Positions 5,972 to 12,314 of a stretch of 12,314 nt of DNA are shown here, one piece after another. The notes under the pieces are model-generated. The model was not told the DNA's origin. It saw only the letters and a program-made list of their open reading frames with translations, and searched no databases. The translations under genes were made by a program, and so were the position numbers. Source of the DNA: Rhodobacterales bacterium 34-62-10 (GTDB lineage: Bacteria; Pseudomonadota; Alphaproteobacteria; Rhodobacterales; Rhodobacteraceae); contig NCJR01000024.1 in the NCBI GenBank assembly GCA_002282555.1, forward strand, positions 1 to 12,314. The letters run 5' to 3'. Numbering within the stretch: the stretch's first letter is position 1; every line of letters starts with the position of its first letter.

Positions 5972-7084
5972 ATGACGCCCAAGCGTCCCGAAGGTGCGGG
6001 CGCGTTCCCGAAACCGGTCGAAAGCCCCGCGCCGACACCGCCCGATGCAACGCAGCTCTATGCTGCGCTGGATCTGGGTACGAACAGTTGCCGCATGCTG
6101 ATTGCCCAACCCAAGGGCAACCAGTTTCATGTGGTCGACAGCTTTTCCAAATCGGTGCAACTTGGCGCCGGTCTGGAAAGCTCTGGCCTGCTATCCCGCG
6201 CCTCGATGGCGCGGACCGTGCAAGCCATGCGCATCTGCCAGCAAAAGCTGAAACGCCACAAGGTCAAGCGGATGCGGCTGGTCGCCACCGAAGCCTGCCG
6301 CCGCGCACGCAACGCGGGCGAATTCATCCAGCAGATCAAGCGCGAAACCGGGCTTGAACTCGAGATCATCGAGACCGAGGAGGAAGCCCGCCTCGCCGTG
6401 ATCTCCTGCGCGCCGCTTGTGTCGACCAAGACCGAACAATTGCTGGTCGTGGACATCGGCGGCGGCTCGACCGAACTTGTGTGGATCGACCTGTCGCAGG
6501 TCGCCCCGCGCGAACGCCCCCGCGCCATCATGCGCCTGCATGCAGGCTTCCATCCGCCCGAAAGCCCCTTTCCAGCCGCGAAAGTCGTCGACTGGATTTC
6601 GGTTCCGCTGGGTGTCGCCACGCTGCGCGACCAGTTCATCGACGTCGAGGATGACGCCGCCCGCTTCGCCCTGATGAGTTGGTACTTCGAGGAAAACCTC
6701 GCCGAATTCGCCCCCTACAAGGACGAGCAGAAACGCGCAGGGTTCCAGATCGTCGGCACCTCGGGTACGGTCACGACAGTGGCCGCCAGCCATCTGGGAC
6801 TGAAACGCTATGACCGGACCAAGGTGGACGGTCTGCGCATGACCTCGGACCAGATTGACAAGGTGATCCGCAACTATCTGGAGCTTGGCCCCCTGGGACG
6901 CCGCCGCGATCCGCGCATCGGACAGGACCGCCAAGCCCTGATCATGTCGGGGGCTGCAATTCTGCAGGCGCTGCTGCGGCTTTGGCCCACTGACCGGCTG
7001 TCAGTTGCCGACCGGGGCCTGCGCGAAGGGCTGCTTTATGCCCAGATGAGCGCGGACGGGGTGCTGGAGGACGGGCCGTTCTGA
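5972..7084 (+). CDS. ppx: Exopolyphosphatase / guanosine pentaphosphatase, Ppx/GppA family
   Basis: A cytoplasmic enzyme of the ASKHA fold that removes terminal phosphate from polyphosphate and/or converts pppGpp to ppGpp. The 370-aa product is the short two-domain form without the C-terminal HD-like domain of E. coli Ppx. The phosphate-1 loop is AALDLGTNSCRMLIA (31-45). SVQLGAGLESSG (61-72), VATEACRRARN (104-114) and the acidic ETEEEAR segment (134-140), which carries the family catalytic Glu, follow. The phosphate-2 loop is VVDIGGGSTELV (159-170), and GTSGTVTTVA and DRGLREGLLYA lie towards the C-terminus. GGAGGG (5958-5963) lies eight bases before the ATG. The N-terminal 25 residues are Pro-rich and nonconserved. 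It is followed after 89 bases by rlmE, a pairing I recall as common in alphaproteobacteria. Sequence does not separate Ppx from GppA activity. Confidence 0.9.
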   Translation: MTPKRPEGAGAFPKPVESPAPTPPDATQLYAALDLGTNSCRMLIAQPKGNQFHVVDSFSKSVQLGAGLESSGLLSRASMARTVQAMRICQQKLKRHKVKRMRLVATEACRRARNAGEFIQQIKRETGLELEIIETEEEARLAVISCAPLVSTKTEQLLVVDIGGGSTELVWIDLSQVAPRERPRAIMRLHAGFHPPESPFPAAKVVDWISVPLGVATLRDQFIDVEDDAARFALMSWYFEENLAEFAPYKDEQKRAGFQIVGTSGTVTTVAASHLGLKRYDRTKVDGLRMTSDQIDKVIRNYLELGPLGRRRDPRIGQDRQALIMSGAAILQALLRLWPTDRLSVADRGLREGLLYAQMSADGVLEDGPF

Positions 7085-7119
7085 TCCTCCTGCGGATCGG
7101 GCATGGCGGAGCGGTCGAA

Positions 7120-7147
7120 TTTTGAGTATTTGAAGAACGATGAAGGG
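7120..7147 (+). repeat. AT-rich GAGTATTT...GATGAAG element in the ppx-rlmE gap
   Basis: An AT-rich block reading TTTTGAGTATTTGAAGAA and continuing to CGATGAAGGGG lies in an otherwise GC-rich gap. From memory, very similar sequences recur between genes in Rhodobacteraceae, but only one copy occurs in this window. It could be a short extragenic repeat or part of an rlmE promoter. Confidence 0.3.
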
Positions 7148-7164
7148 GCCGGATGCGCCCTTGC

Positions 7165-7168
7165 GGAG
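7165..7168 (+). promoter_or_regulatory. Ribosome binding site fixing the rlmE start
   Basis: GGAG lies five bases before the ATG at 7174. The in-frame ATG at 7153 has no comparable site at proper spacing, so the protein most likely begins MTDKKK. Confidence 0.6.
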
Positions 7169-7173
7169 CAACG

Positions 7174-7959
7174 ATGACCGATAAGAAAAAAACGCCGGGC
7201 AAGAACAAGCCGGCAGGGGCCGCCAAAGCGACCTCGGGGCGCGGGCAGCGTGACCTGACCGTCAAGGTCAAGACTGCGCGCGGGCGCAAGCTGAGTTCAA
7301 CCCTCTGGCTGCAGCGGCAGTTGAACGATCCTTACGTCAAGCGCGCCAAGGCCGACGGCTTTCGCGGTCGCGCGGCCTACAAGATACTGGAACTGGACGA
7401 CAAATACCGCTTTCTGGTGCCCGGCGCGCGGGTGGTCGATCTGGGCTGCGCCCCCGGTGGCTGGTGTCAGGTCGCCGTGCCCCGTGTCAACGCGCTGGGG
7501 GAAAAGCAGGGCAAGCGCGTGGGCACCATCCTTGGCATTGACCTGCAGGAGGTCGAGCCGATTGCAGGCTGCGAGATCCATCAGTTGGATTTTCTGGAGG
7601 ATGACGCGGATGACAAGGTCAAGGGCTGGTTGGGCGGGCGCGCTGATGTGGTGATGTCGGACATGGCGGCCTCGGCTTCGGGGCATAAACAAACCGACCA
7701 TCTGCGCATCATCGCACTCTGCGAGGCAGCGGCCTATTTCGCCTTTGACGTGCTGGAAGAAGGCGGAACCTTTGTCGCCAAGGTGCTGGCGGGCGGAGCG
7801 GAAGGAGAGTTGCAGAAATTGCTGAAGCTGCGGTTCCAAAAGGTGGTCAACGTCAAACCCGCCGCATCCCGCGCCGACAGTTCAGAGAAATTCGTGGTGG
7901 CCACCGGGTTCAAGCGCGACATTGGCGATGCGGATCAGAACGATCTGACCGAGGATTGA
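7174..7959 (+). CDS. rlmE: 23S rRNA (uridine-2552-2'-O)-methyltransferase RlmE (FtsJ/RrmJ)
   Basis: This enzyme methylates the 2'-OH of U2552 in the 23S rRNA A-loop using S-adenosylmethionine, a late step in 50S subunit assembly. The product is 261 aa, about 50 longer than E. coli FtsJ because of a Lys/Arg-rich N-terminal extension (1-40) that is usual in alphaproteobacteria. The SAM motif I is [15 protein letters not shown] (87-101). The catalytic K-D-K-E tetrad is visible as K70 (AAYK), D163 (MSDMA), K203 (VAKVL) and E238 (SSEKF). [10 protein letters not shown] (169-178) is also family-specific. It follows ppx on the same strand and may share its transcript. Its last 25 bases overlap a possible convergent small gene. 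Confidence 0.94.
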   Translation: MTDKKKTPGKNKPAGAAKATSGRGQRDLTVKVKTARGRKLSSTLWLQRQLNDPYVKRAKADGFRGRAAYKILELDDKYRFLVPGARVVDLGCAPGGWCQVAVPRVNALGEKQGKRVGTILGIDLQEVEPIAGCEIHQLDFLEDDADDKVKGWLGGRADVVMSDMAASASGHKQTDHLRIIALCEAAAYFAFDVLEEGGTFVAKVLAGGAEGELQKLLKLRFQKVVNVKPAASRADSSEKFVVATGFKRDIGDADQNDLTED

Positions 7960-8171
7960 CCCATCAGCGTCGCGGCCAATAAAGCCGCGGACGGGATCGG
8001 CTGGTCGTCCATCCCGTGCTGACGCCGATGAAGACGCATCAACGCACGCTCCGCCAGCGTCTGTTGGCGCAACAACTCGAACAGGCGGGTGTGACGCAGG
8101 GGATCGCGGCTAGATCGCGCCGTTGGTGCGCCCACGGTCCATTCGGGTCGTGCGGACCTGCTTTGCAGCAT
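7935..8171 (-). CDS. Possible small hypothetical protein convergent with rlmE
   Basis: A 78-aa open frame converges on rlmE and overlaps its 3' end by 25 bases. I do not recognise the family. After residue about 20 the sequence [20 protein letters not shown] and on to about residue 60 is charged and likely helical, and the codons have high GC at third positions, as real genes here do. The first 20 residues look less convincing. An AAGGGA lies about nine bases before the ATG at 8171. No signal peptide or membrane helix is apparent. It fills a stretch that would otherwise be empty between rlmE and the acyl-CoA dehydrogenase. It could instead be a chance frame or the remnant of a longer gene. 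Confidence 0.4.
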   Translation of the reverse strand: MLQSRSARPEWTVGAPTARSSRDPLRHTRLFELLRQQTLAERALMRLHRRQHGMDDQPIPSAALLAATLMGQSSVRSF

Positions 8172-8361
8172 CGTTCCAATCCCTTCTCATGCAAAAACTG
8201 CCATGCGAGAGGATAAACCTATGCCGTAAATCAGGCATGAATCGTGCTGACGCGGCACTTTTCAAAGGCATGTGCTGCGAAACCCGTCCCGGAACCCGTG
8301 CGACCAGCGCAGCGAAGGGCGATGATGGCCCCTCCTCCCAAGGTCGCGGTTCCGGGGGCGT
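8172..8361. other. Intergenic stretch without recognisable gene
   Basis: This lies between the start of the possible small gene and the end of the acyl-CoA dehydrogenase. Open frames that extend into it are antisense or out-of-frame continuations of the dehydrogenase. It contains an ATGCC-N8-GGCAT dyad (8221-8238), which would lie about 50-67 bases upstream of the small minus-strand gene and might be an operator for it. I see no clear terminator with a T-tract for the dehydrogenase operon. Confidence 0.5.
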
Positions 8362-9570
8362 TCATTGATCGCCGGGCATCCAGTGCCAGAAATCCCGACC
8401 TTCCTCGGCCAGATGGCGGTTCAGGACCATCTGATGCACCTCGTCCGCGCCATCGACCAGCCGCGCCTGCCGCGCATAGCGATAGATCCACTCCAGCACC
8501 GTATCCTGCGAATAGCCCCGTGCGCCGTTGATCTGGATCGCGACATCCGCCGCTTTATGCAAAAGGTTCGCGCAATGGATCTTGGCCATCGACACTTCCT
8601 TCTTTGCGAAACTGCCTTGGTCCAGCGCCCAAGCCGCCTTCATCACCAAAAGGCGCCCCATTTCGATCCCCATGGCCAGATCGCCCATCTTGATCTGGAT
8701 GCTTTCCCGGTCCGCCAGACGGATGCCAAAGCCGTAGCGGTTTGCGGCATAATCCCCCGCAATCTCGGTGCAGCGCTTGGCCAGACCCAGCCAGCGCATG
8801 CAATGGGTCAGACGTGCTGGCCCCAGCCGCATCTGGGTGATCTTCAGCCCCATCCCCTCGCCCATGATCACACGGTCCGCGGGCAGTTCCATATCCTCAT
8901 AGATCAGTTCACAATGCCCGCCGTGCTCCTCGGGGCCCATGATCGGGATACGCCGCTCGATGCGCCAGCCGGGTTCGTCCTTGTGATGCAAAAACGCCGT
9001 CAGCCCCCGGCGCGGATCATCCGATGTCCGCGCCAGCAAGATGAAATGGCTGGCATCCGCAGCCCCCGTGATGAACCACTTGTGCCCGCTGATGACATAT
9101 GTATCGCCCTTCCGCGTGGCCTTGGTCATCATCATGCCGGGATCTGAGCCACCGCCCGGATGCGGTTCGGTCATCACAAAGGCCGAGCGCACGTCGCCGC
9201 GCACGATCGGGTCCAGCCAGCGTTCCTTCTGCGCCGGGGTGCCCGCCTGTTCCAGCACCATCATATTGCCATCGTCAGGGGCCGCCGAGTTAAAGATGAC
9301 CGGCCCAAAGATCGAGCGGTTCATCTCCTCATAACACACCGCCATGCCCATCTTGCCCAACCCCTGCCCGCCGGTTTCGGGCTTGAGTTGCAGGCACCAC
9401 AGCCCTTGATCCCGCGCCTTGGCCCGCAGCGGCTCCATCGCGGGATAGCCGATGTTGTCATGTGCGTCCCACAGGCTGCGATCCGCCTCGACCGGCATGA
9501 TCTCGTCCTCGACGAACCGCGCGATCCGGGCGCGAAAATCCTCGATCCGGGGGGAAATGGTAAAATCCAT
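8362..9570 (-). CDS. Acyl-CoA dehydrogenase family protein
   Basis: An FAD-dependent cytoplasmic enzyme that oxidises an acyl-CoA to the 2-enoyl-CoA. The 402-aa product has all three ACAD domains. The helical N-terminus spans about 1-125. The FAD/substrate motif FVMTEPHPGGGSDP (131-144) and HKWFITGA (163-170) open the beta domain. The C-terminal helical domain ends with the flavin/active-site segment RLVDGADEVH (370-379). Where medium-chain enzymes have YEGT with a catalytic Glu, this one has VDGA, so Asp373 may serve; that form, and the overall look, resemble the ACAD10/11-like branch. AAGGGA lies six bases before the ATG. It starts 10 bases after the SDR stop, so the two are co-transcribed. 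The acyl substrate is unknown. Confidence 0.92.
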   Translation of the reverse strand: MDFTISPRIEDFRARIARFVEDEIMPVEADRSLWDAHDNIGYPAMEPLRAKARDQGLWCLQLKPETGGQGLGKMGMAVCYEEMNRSIFGPVIFNSAAPDDGNMMVLEQAGTPAQKERWLDPIVRGDVRSAFVMTEPHPGGGSDPGMMMTKATRKGDTYVISGHKWFITGAADASHFILLARTSDDPRRGLTAFLHHKDEPGWRIERRIPIMGPEEHGGHCELIYEDMELPADRVIMGEGMGLKITQMRLGPARLTHCMRWLGLAKRCTEIAGDYAANRYGFGIRLADRESIQIKMGDLAMGIEMGRLLVMKAAWALDQGSFAKKEVSMAKIHCANLLHKAADVAIQINGARGYSQDTVLEWIYRYARQARLVDGADEVHQMVLNRHLAEEGRDFWHWMPGDQ

Positions 9571-9580
9571 GGGCTATCCC

Positions 9581-10354
9581 TTAAAGCGATGAAACAAGAT
9601 GGCCGCCATCGGCGACAATTTCGGTGCCCGTCATGAACCGGCCCAGGTCCGAGATCAGCAGCAACAGCGGGCCGTCCAGATCGGCAGGCTGGCCCAGACG
9701 GCGCTGCGGCACCCGGCGGATCAGGGCTTTCCCCGCCTCCGAGGCAAAGAAATCCCGGTTCAACTCGGTCTCGATATAACCGGGGCACAGGGCATTGACG
9801 CGGATGTTGTGGCGCGCCCATTCCAGCGCCAGCGCGCGGGACAGTTGCACCAGCCCACCCTTGGAGGCGGCATAGGCCGCAACATGCCCCGCGACCCGTT
9901 TGCCAAGGATCGAGGCGACATTGACGATCGCGCCACCTTCGCCACGCGCAGCCATGGCAGCAGCAGTCACGCGCGCCACATGGAAGGCCCCCTTGAGGTT
10001 TGTGTCGATGATCCGGTCGATGTCATCCGCCCCATGATCAAGCGCCGAGGCCGACAGCGTCGTGCCCGCATTGTTGATCACGATATCAAAGCATGTCTGA
10101 TGGAGCGCCGATTTGACCGATGCGGGGTCCGCCACATCCATCTCCAACGCGACGGCGCTGCCACCCGTTGTGGCAATGGCGTCGCAAAGCGCGCTGACCC
10201 TGTCCAACCGCCGCGCAGCCGCTGTGACATGCACGCCCTGTGCCGCCAAAATCCGCGCGAAATGCGCACCCAACCCCGAGGATGCCCCCGTCACAAGCGC
10301 GCTCTTGCCAGAAAGCCCCGGCCAGATCATGGTCCCTGCATCTGCTGGCGTCAT
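9581..10354 (-). CDS. Short-chain dehydrogenase/reductase (SDR), classical type
   Basis: An NAD(P)-dependent oxidoreductase probably acting on a hydroxyacyl- or ketoacyl-type substrate. The 257-aa product is normal for classical SDRs. The cofactor motif TGASSGLG is at 22-29, NNAG at 94-97, and the catalytic Ser148, Tyr161 and Lys165 (YAASK) are intact. PGYIETEL (191-198) and the C-terminal GTEIVADGGH are also typical. ARRLDR after the second strand contains arginines that would suit NADP(H). I chose the ATG at 10354, with GGAGG about 12 bases upstream, which is rather far. ATGs at 10375 and 10330 are possible. It is the first gene of a minus-strand operon with the acyl-CoA dehydrogenase and is divergent from tetR, its likely regulator. 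Confidence 0.9.
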   Translation of the reverse strand: MTPADAGTMIWPGLSGKSALVTGASSGLGAHFARILAAQGVHVTAAARRLDRVSALCDAIATTGGSAVALEMDVADPASVKSALHQTCFDIVINNAGTTLSASALDHGADDIDRIIDTNLKGAFHVARVTAAAMAARGEGGAIVNVASILGKRVAGHVAAYAASKGGLVQLSRALALEWARHNIRVNALCPGYIETELNRDFFASEAGKALIRRVPQRRLGQPADLDGPLLLLISDLGRFMTGTEIVADGGHLVSSL

Positions 10355-10419
10355 GGTCGTCAAAGGCCTCCTCATCCTTTTCCAAACATTTTTCGAGCGA
10401 GTGTTCGATAGATAAGTTA

Positions 10420-10436
10420 GAATGGGATTCGCATTC
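10420..10436. promoter_or_regulatory. Nested inverted repeats, candidate TetR operator
   Basis: GAATG (10420-10424) and CATTC (10432-10436) form a dyad with a seven-base spacer. Inside it, GAAT-GGG-ATTC (10420-10430) is a second dyad that shares the left arm. The site lies in the 158-base divergent region between the SDR and tetR starts, where a TetR-family protein would be expected to bind and control both directions. Assignment is by position and symmetry only. Confidence 0.35.
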
Positions 10437-10503
10437 ACGCAAGCCACTCTTGGTGAACAGACGCAATGCAGGTAACACAAGCAACCAGGACAACGGCGGA
10501 ACG

Positions 10504-10508
10504 AGGGA
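10504..10508 (+). promoter_or_regulatory. Ribosome binding site supporting a GTG start for tetR
   Basis: AGGGA lies four bases before the GTG at 10513. The open frame extends much further upstream, but that extension would run antisense through the SDR start and has no matching ribosome site. An in-frame GTG at 10453 also lacks one. Confidence 0.5.
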
Positions 10509-10512
10509 TGGC

Positions 10513-11214
10513 GTGCTGGACCATGAGGATCTGACGACCGAGGCTTTGTGCCGCTATATGCTGGAGCGGCACCGCGGGACGATCACGGTGCAGAAACCGG
10601 AATTCGCCCTGCGCAAGCTGAATGTGATCATCGCGGCCGCCCTTGATCTGTCCAACCGCAAGGGGTTTCAGGCCATGTCCCTGCGCGACCTTTCCCGCGC
10701 CTCTGGCGTGTCGATGGGTGGGCTTTACGCCTATTTCGACAGCAAGACCACGCTGTTGAACATGATCCTGTCCGAAGTCACTGCCGCCGTGCAGCGCGTG
10801 CTGTCCACCCCGCCAGCCGCTGTGCAGGGTGATCCGGTGGCGCATCTGAATTGGCTGATCGCCGCCCATATCCAGATGACCGAGGCGATGCAGCCATGGT
10901 TCACCTTTGCCTTCATGGAGGCCAAGAATTTCCCCCCCGCCGAGCGGCGCAAAGCCATCGACAGCGAAGAGTTGACCGAAAGCTATTTTGCCGCCGTCCT
11001 TGACGCGGGGGTGGCGGCGGGCCTGTTCCGCCCGGACACCTCGCCCCTGCTGGCCGCGCTGATCAAACCGTTGCTGCAGGACTGGTATGTCAAACGCGCC
11101 AAATACCGACGCCGCCGCGTGACGATCGAGACCTATATCGCGACCGTGCAGGATTTCGTGCAATCGGCTTGTCTGGCCGAAGCCCGCCCCCAGAACGAAC
11201 GCGCCACCGGCTAA
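10513..11214 (+). CDS. TetR/AcrR family transcriptional regulator
   Basis: A DNA-binding repressor, probably ligand-controlled. With the GTG start at 10513 the product is 233 aa. An N-terminal segment of about 33 residues, rich in charged residues, precedes the DNA-binding domain. IIAAALDLSNRKGFQAMSLRDLSRASGVSMGGLYAYFDSKTTLL (39-82) is a clear TetR domain, with the helix-turn-helix at about 56-75 ending in the hallmark LYAYFDSK. The C-terminal ligand domain (about 90-220) is helical and not informative about the effector. It is divergent from the SDR-acyl-CoA dehydrogenase operon and is followed after only 21 bases by a molybdoenzyme gene. It probably controls the dehydrogenase operon, perhaps sensing an acyl-CoA, and itself. 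Confidence 0.88.
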   Translation: MLDHEDLTTEALCRYMLERHRGTITVQKPEFALRKLNVIIAAALDLSNRKGFQAMSLRDLSRASGVSMGGLYAYFDSKTTLLNMILSEVTAAVQRVLSTPPAAVQGDPVAHLNWLIAAHIQMTEAMQPWFTFAFMEAKNFPPAERRKAIDSEELTESYFAAVLDAGVAAGLFRPDTSPLLAALIKPLLQDWYVKRAKYRRRRVTIETYIATVQDFVQSACLAEARPQNERATG

Positions 11215-11235
11215 GCGCCCGGCAAGGAGAGGCCC

Positions 11236-12314
11236 ATGAAAGACGAGACCCGCGACCTTCTGACCAACAGCCATTGGGGTACCTATTGGGTCGATGTCGC
11301 GGATGGGCGCGTCACGGGCCTGCGGGATTTCGAACAGGACCCCGACCCCTCACCCATCGGGCATGGCATTGTCGATGTGCTGGATGATCCTTTGCGCATC
11401 ACCCGCCCTGCCGTGCGGCAAAGCTGGCTTGATCACGGCCCCGGCGCGCATGGTCATCTGCGCGGCGCGGACCGTTTCGTCAGCGTCAGCTGGGACGAGG
11501 CGGAACGTCTGGTGGCCACTGAACTGGACCGCATCAAGACAAAGCACGGCAATCAGGCGATTTTCGCAGGCAGCTATGGCTGGGCCAGCGCCGGACGCTT
11601 TCACCACGCCCAAGGACAGCTCAAACGCTTCCTGAACTGCATCGGCGGCTATACCGGATCGGTGAACACCTACAGCTATGCCGCCGCCGAAGTGGTGGTG
11701 CCGCATGTGATCGGTGATTTTCTGGGTCATCTGGAACGCGCCACATCTTGGGATGTGCTGGCCGATCACTGCCAGCTTTTCGTGGCCTTTGGCGGATTGC
11801 CCCTGGCCAACGGTCAGATCGGTCAGGGCGGCACCGGCGCCCACGTCCAGCGCGGCGGGATGCTGGCCGCCCATGCCAAGGGCTGCCGTTTCGTGAATAT
11901 CTCGCCGCAGCGGTCCGACGCGCTCGACGCATTGGGGGCCGATTGGCTGGCCCTGCGCCCCTCGACCGATGCAGCCCTGATGCTGGGTCTGGCCCATGTC
12001 CTGCTGACCGAAGGCCTGCACGACCGCGCTTTTCTGGACCGCTACACTGTGGGGTTCGCGCCTTTCGCCGCCTATCTGACAGGCGTGACAGACGGCATTC
12101 CCAAAACTGCTGATTGGGCCGCCACCGTCTGCGACCTGCCCGCGGATCGCATCCGCCAACTGGCCCGCGACATGGCCCGCCAGCGCACGATGATCGGGAT
12201 TTCCTATTCCCTCACCCGGCAGGATCATGGCGAGCAGCCCTATTGGGCGGCCATCACCCTGGCCGAAGCCTCAGATCAGGCGGTCGCCGCCATTAAACTG
12301 GCCAGCCGCTATAC
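11236..12314 (+). CDS. DMSO-reductase-family molybdoenzyme, biotin/methionine sulfoxide reductase type (5' part)
   Basis: This is the N-terminal 359 residues of a bis-MGD molybdenum oxidoreductase, open to the window edge; family members run to about 750-800. The polar domain GSYGWASAGRFHHAQGQLKRFLN (112-134) closely parallels DMSO reductase and BisC. Y114 and W116 match the active-site Tyr/Trp of Rhodobacter DMSO reductase, and S147 in TYSYAAAEVVVPHVIG matches its Mo-ligand serine. There is no N-terminal Cys cluster for a 4Fe-4S centre and no twin-arginine signal, so a cytoplasmic BisC/methionine sulfoxide reductase-type enzyme is likelier than periplasmic DMSO/TMAO reductase. AAGGAG (11224-11229) lies six bases before the ATG. 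It follows tetR by 21 bases and may share its transcript. The substrate is inferred, not shown. Confidence 0.88.
   Translation, partial: MKDETRDLLTNSHWGTYWVDVADGRVTGLRDFEQDPDPSPIGHGIVDVLDDPLRITRPAVRQSWLDHGPGAHGHLRGADRFVSVSWDEAERLVATELDRIKTKHGNQAIFAGSYGWASAGRFHHAQGQLKRFLNCIGGYTGSVNTYSYAAAEVVVPHVIGDFLGHLERATSWDVLADHCQLFVAFGGLPLANGQIGQGGTGAHVQRGGMLAAHAKGCRFVNISPQRSDALDALGADWLALRPSTDAALMLGLAHVLLTEGLHDRAFLDRYTVGFAPFAAYLTGVTDGIPKTADWAATVCDLPADRIRQLARDMARQRTMIGISYSLTRQDHGEQPYWAAITLAEASDQAVAAIKLASRY

Noticed and set aside
8231..8491. Minus-strand frame crossing the end of the acyl-CoA dehydrogenase
   Set aside because: It overlaps the dehydrogenase in another frame for about 130 bases, and its Gly/Arg/Ala-rich translation looks non-coding.
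10240..10512. Long N-terminal extension of the TetR regulator
   Set aside because: The upstream part is antisense to the SDR start and includes the intergenic control region. It lacks TetR-like sequence and a ribosome site, so the GTG at 10513 is preferred.
11350..12228. Antisense frame opposite the molybdoenzyme
   Set aside because: The plus strand encodes an uninterrupted DMSO-reductase-family protein with intact active-site residues; the antisense frame shows no family motif.

Overview
The window looks like a chromosomal segment of a high-GC alphaproteobacterium, most likely Rhodobacterales (Roseobacter/Paracoccaceae type). The reasons are the GC-rich third codon positions, a TRAP operon, the ppx-rlmE gene pair, and an operon of a small 'virulence factor' family protein, a MetF-like reductase and an MtrH/AcsE-like methyltransferase, an arrangement I associate with that group. 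The taxonomic call is inference from gene content; no marker gene is present.

Layout. A tRNA-Ser(CGA) gene lies at the left edge (10-99), followed by about 330 bases without a gene that hold a hairpin, a candidate promoter and a 14-bp near-palindrome. Next come dctP (428-1408), an intergenic stem-loop, dctQ (1472-2053) and dctM (2050-3309), a complete tripartite TRAP importer for an unidentified, probably carboxylate-bearing, solute. A hairpin at 3325-3348 separates this operon from a convergent minus-strand operon. Read in the direction of transcription, that operon is a 102-aa PF13769-type protein (5733-5425), a MetF-like methylenetetrahydrofolate reductase (5392-4454) and a methyltetrahydrofolate:corrinoid methyltransferase-like protein (4430-3372). 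Together these suggest transfer of methyl groups between a corrinoid protein and tetrahydrofolate, but no corrinoid protein or substrate-specific methyltransferase is encoded here.

Divergent from it, ppx (5972-7084) and rlmE (7174-7959) form a plus-strand housekeeping pair. A possible small hypothetical gene (8171-7935) converges on the end of rlmE, and about 190 bases beyond it hold no gene.

The right third is a divergently arranged catabolic/regulatory locus. On the minus strand, a short-chain dehydrogenase (10354-9581) precedes an acyl-CoA dehydrogenase (9570-8362), probably co-transcribed. On the plus strand, a TetR-family regulator (10513-11214) is followed after 21 bases by a cytoplasmic DMSO-reductase-family molybdoenzyme of the biotin/methionine sulfoxide reductase type, cut by the right end of the window. 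Nested inverted repeats between the SDR and tetR are candidate TetR operators.

I found no insertion sequence, CRISPR array, phage gene or clear foreign island. Nothing here is a convincing new system. The most interesting element is the folate/corrinoid operon, with its atypical reductase, its small companion protein and its missing corrinoid partners.
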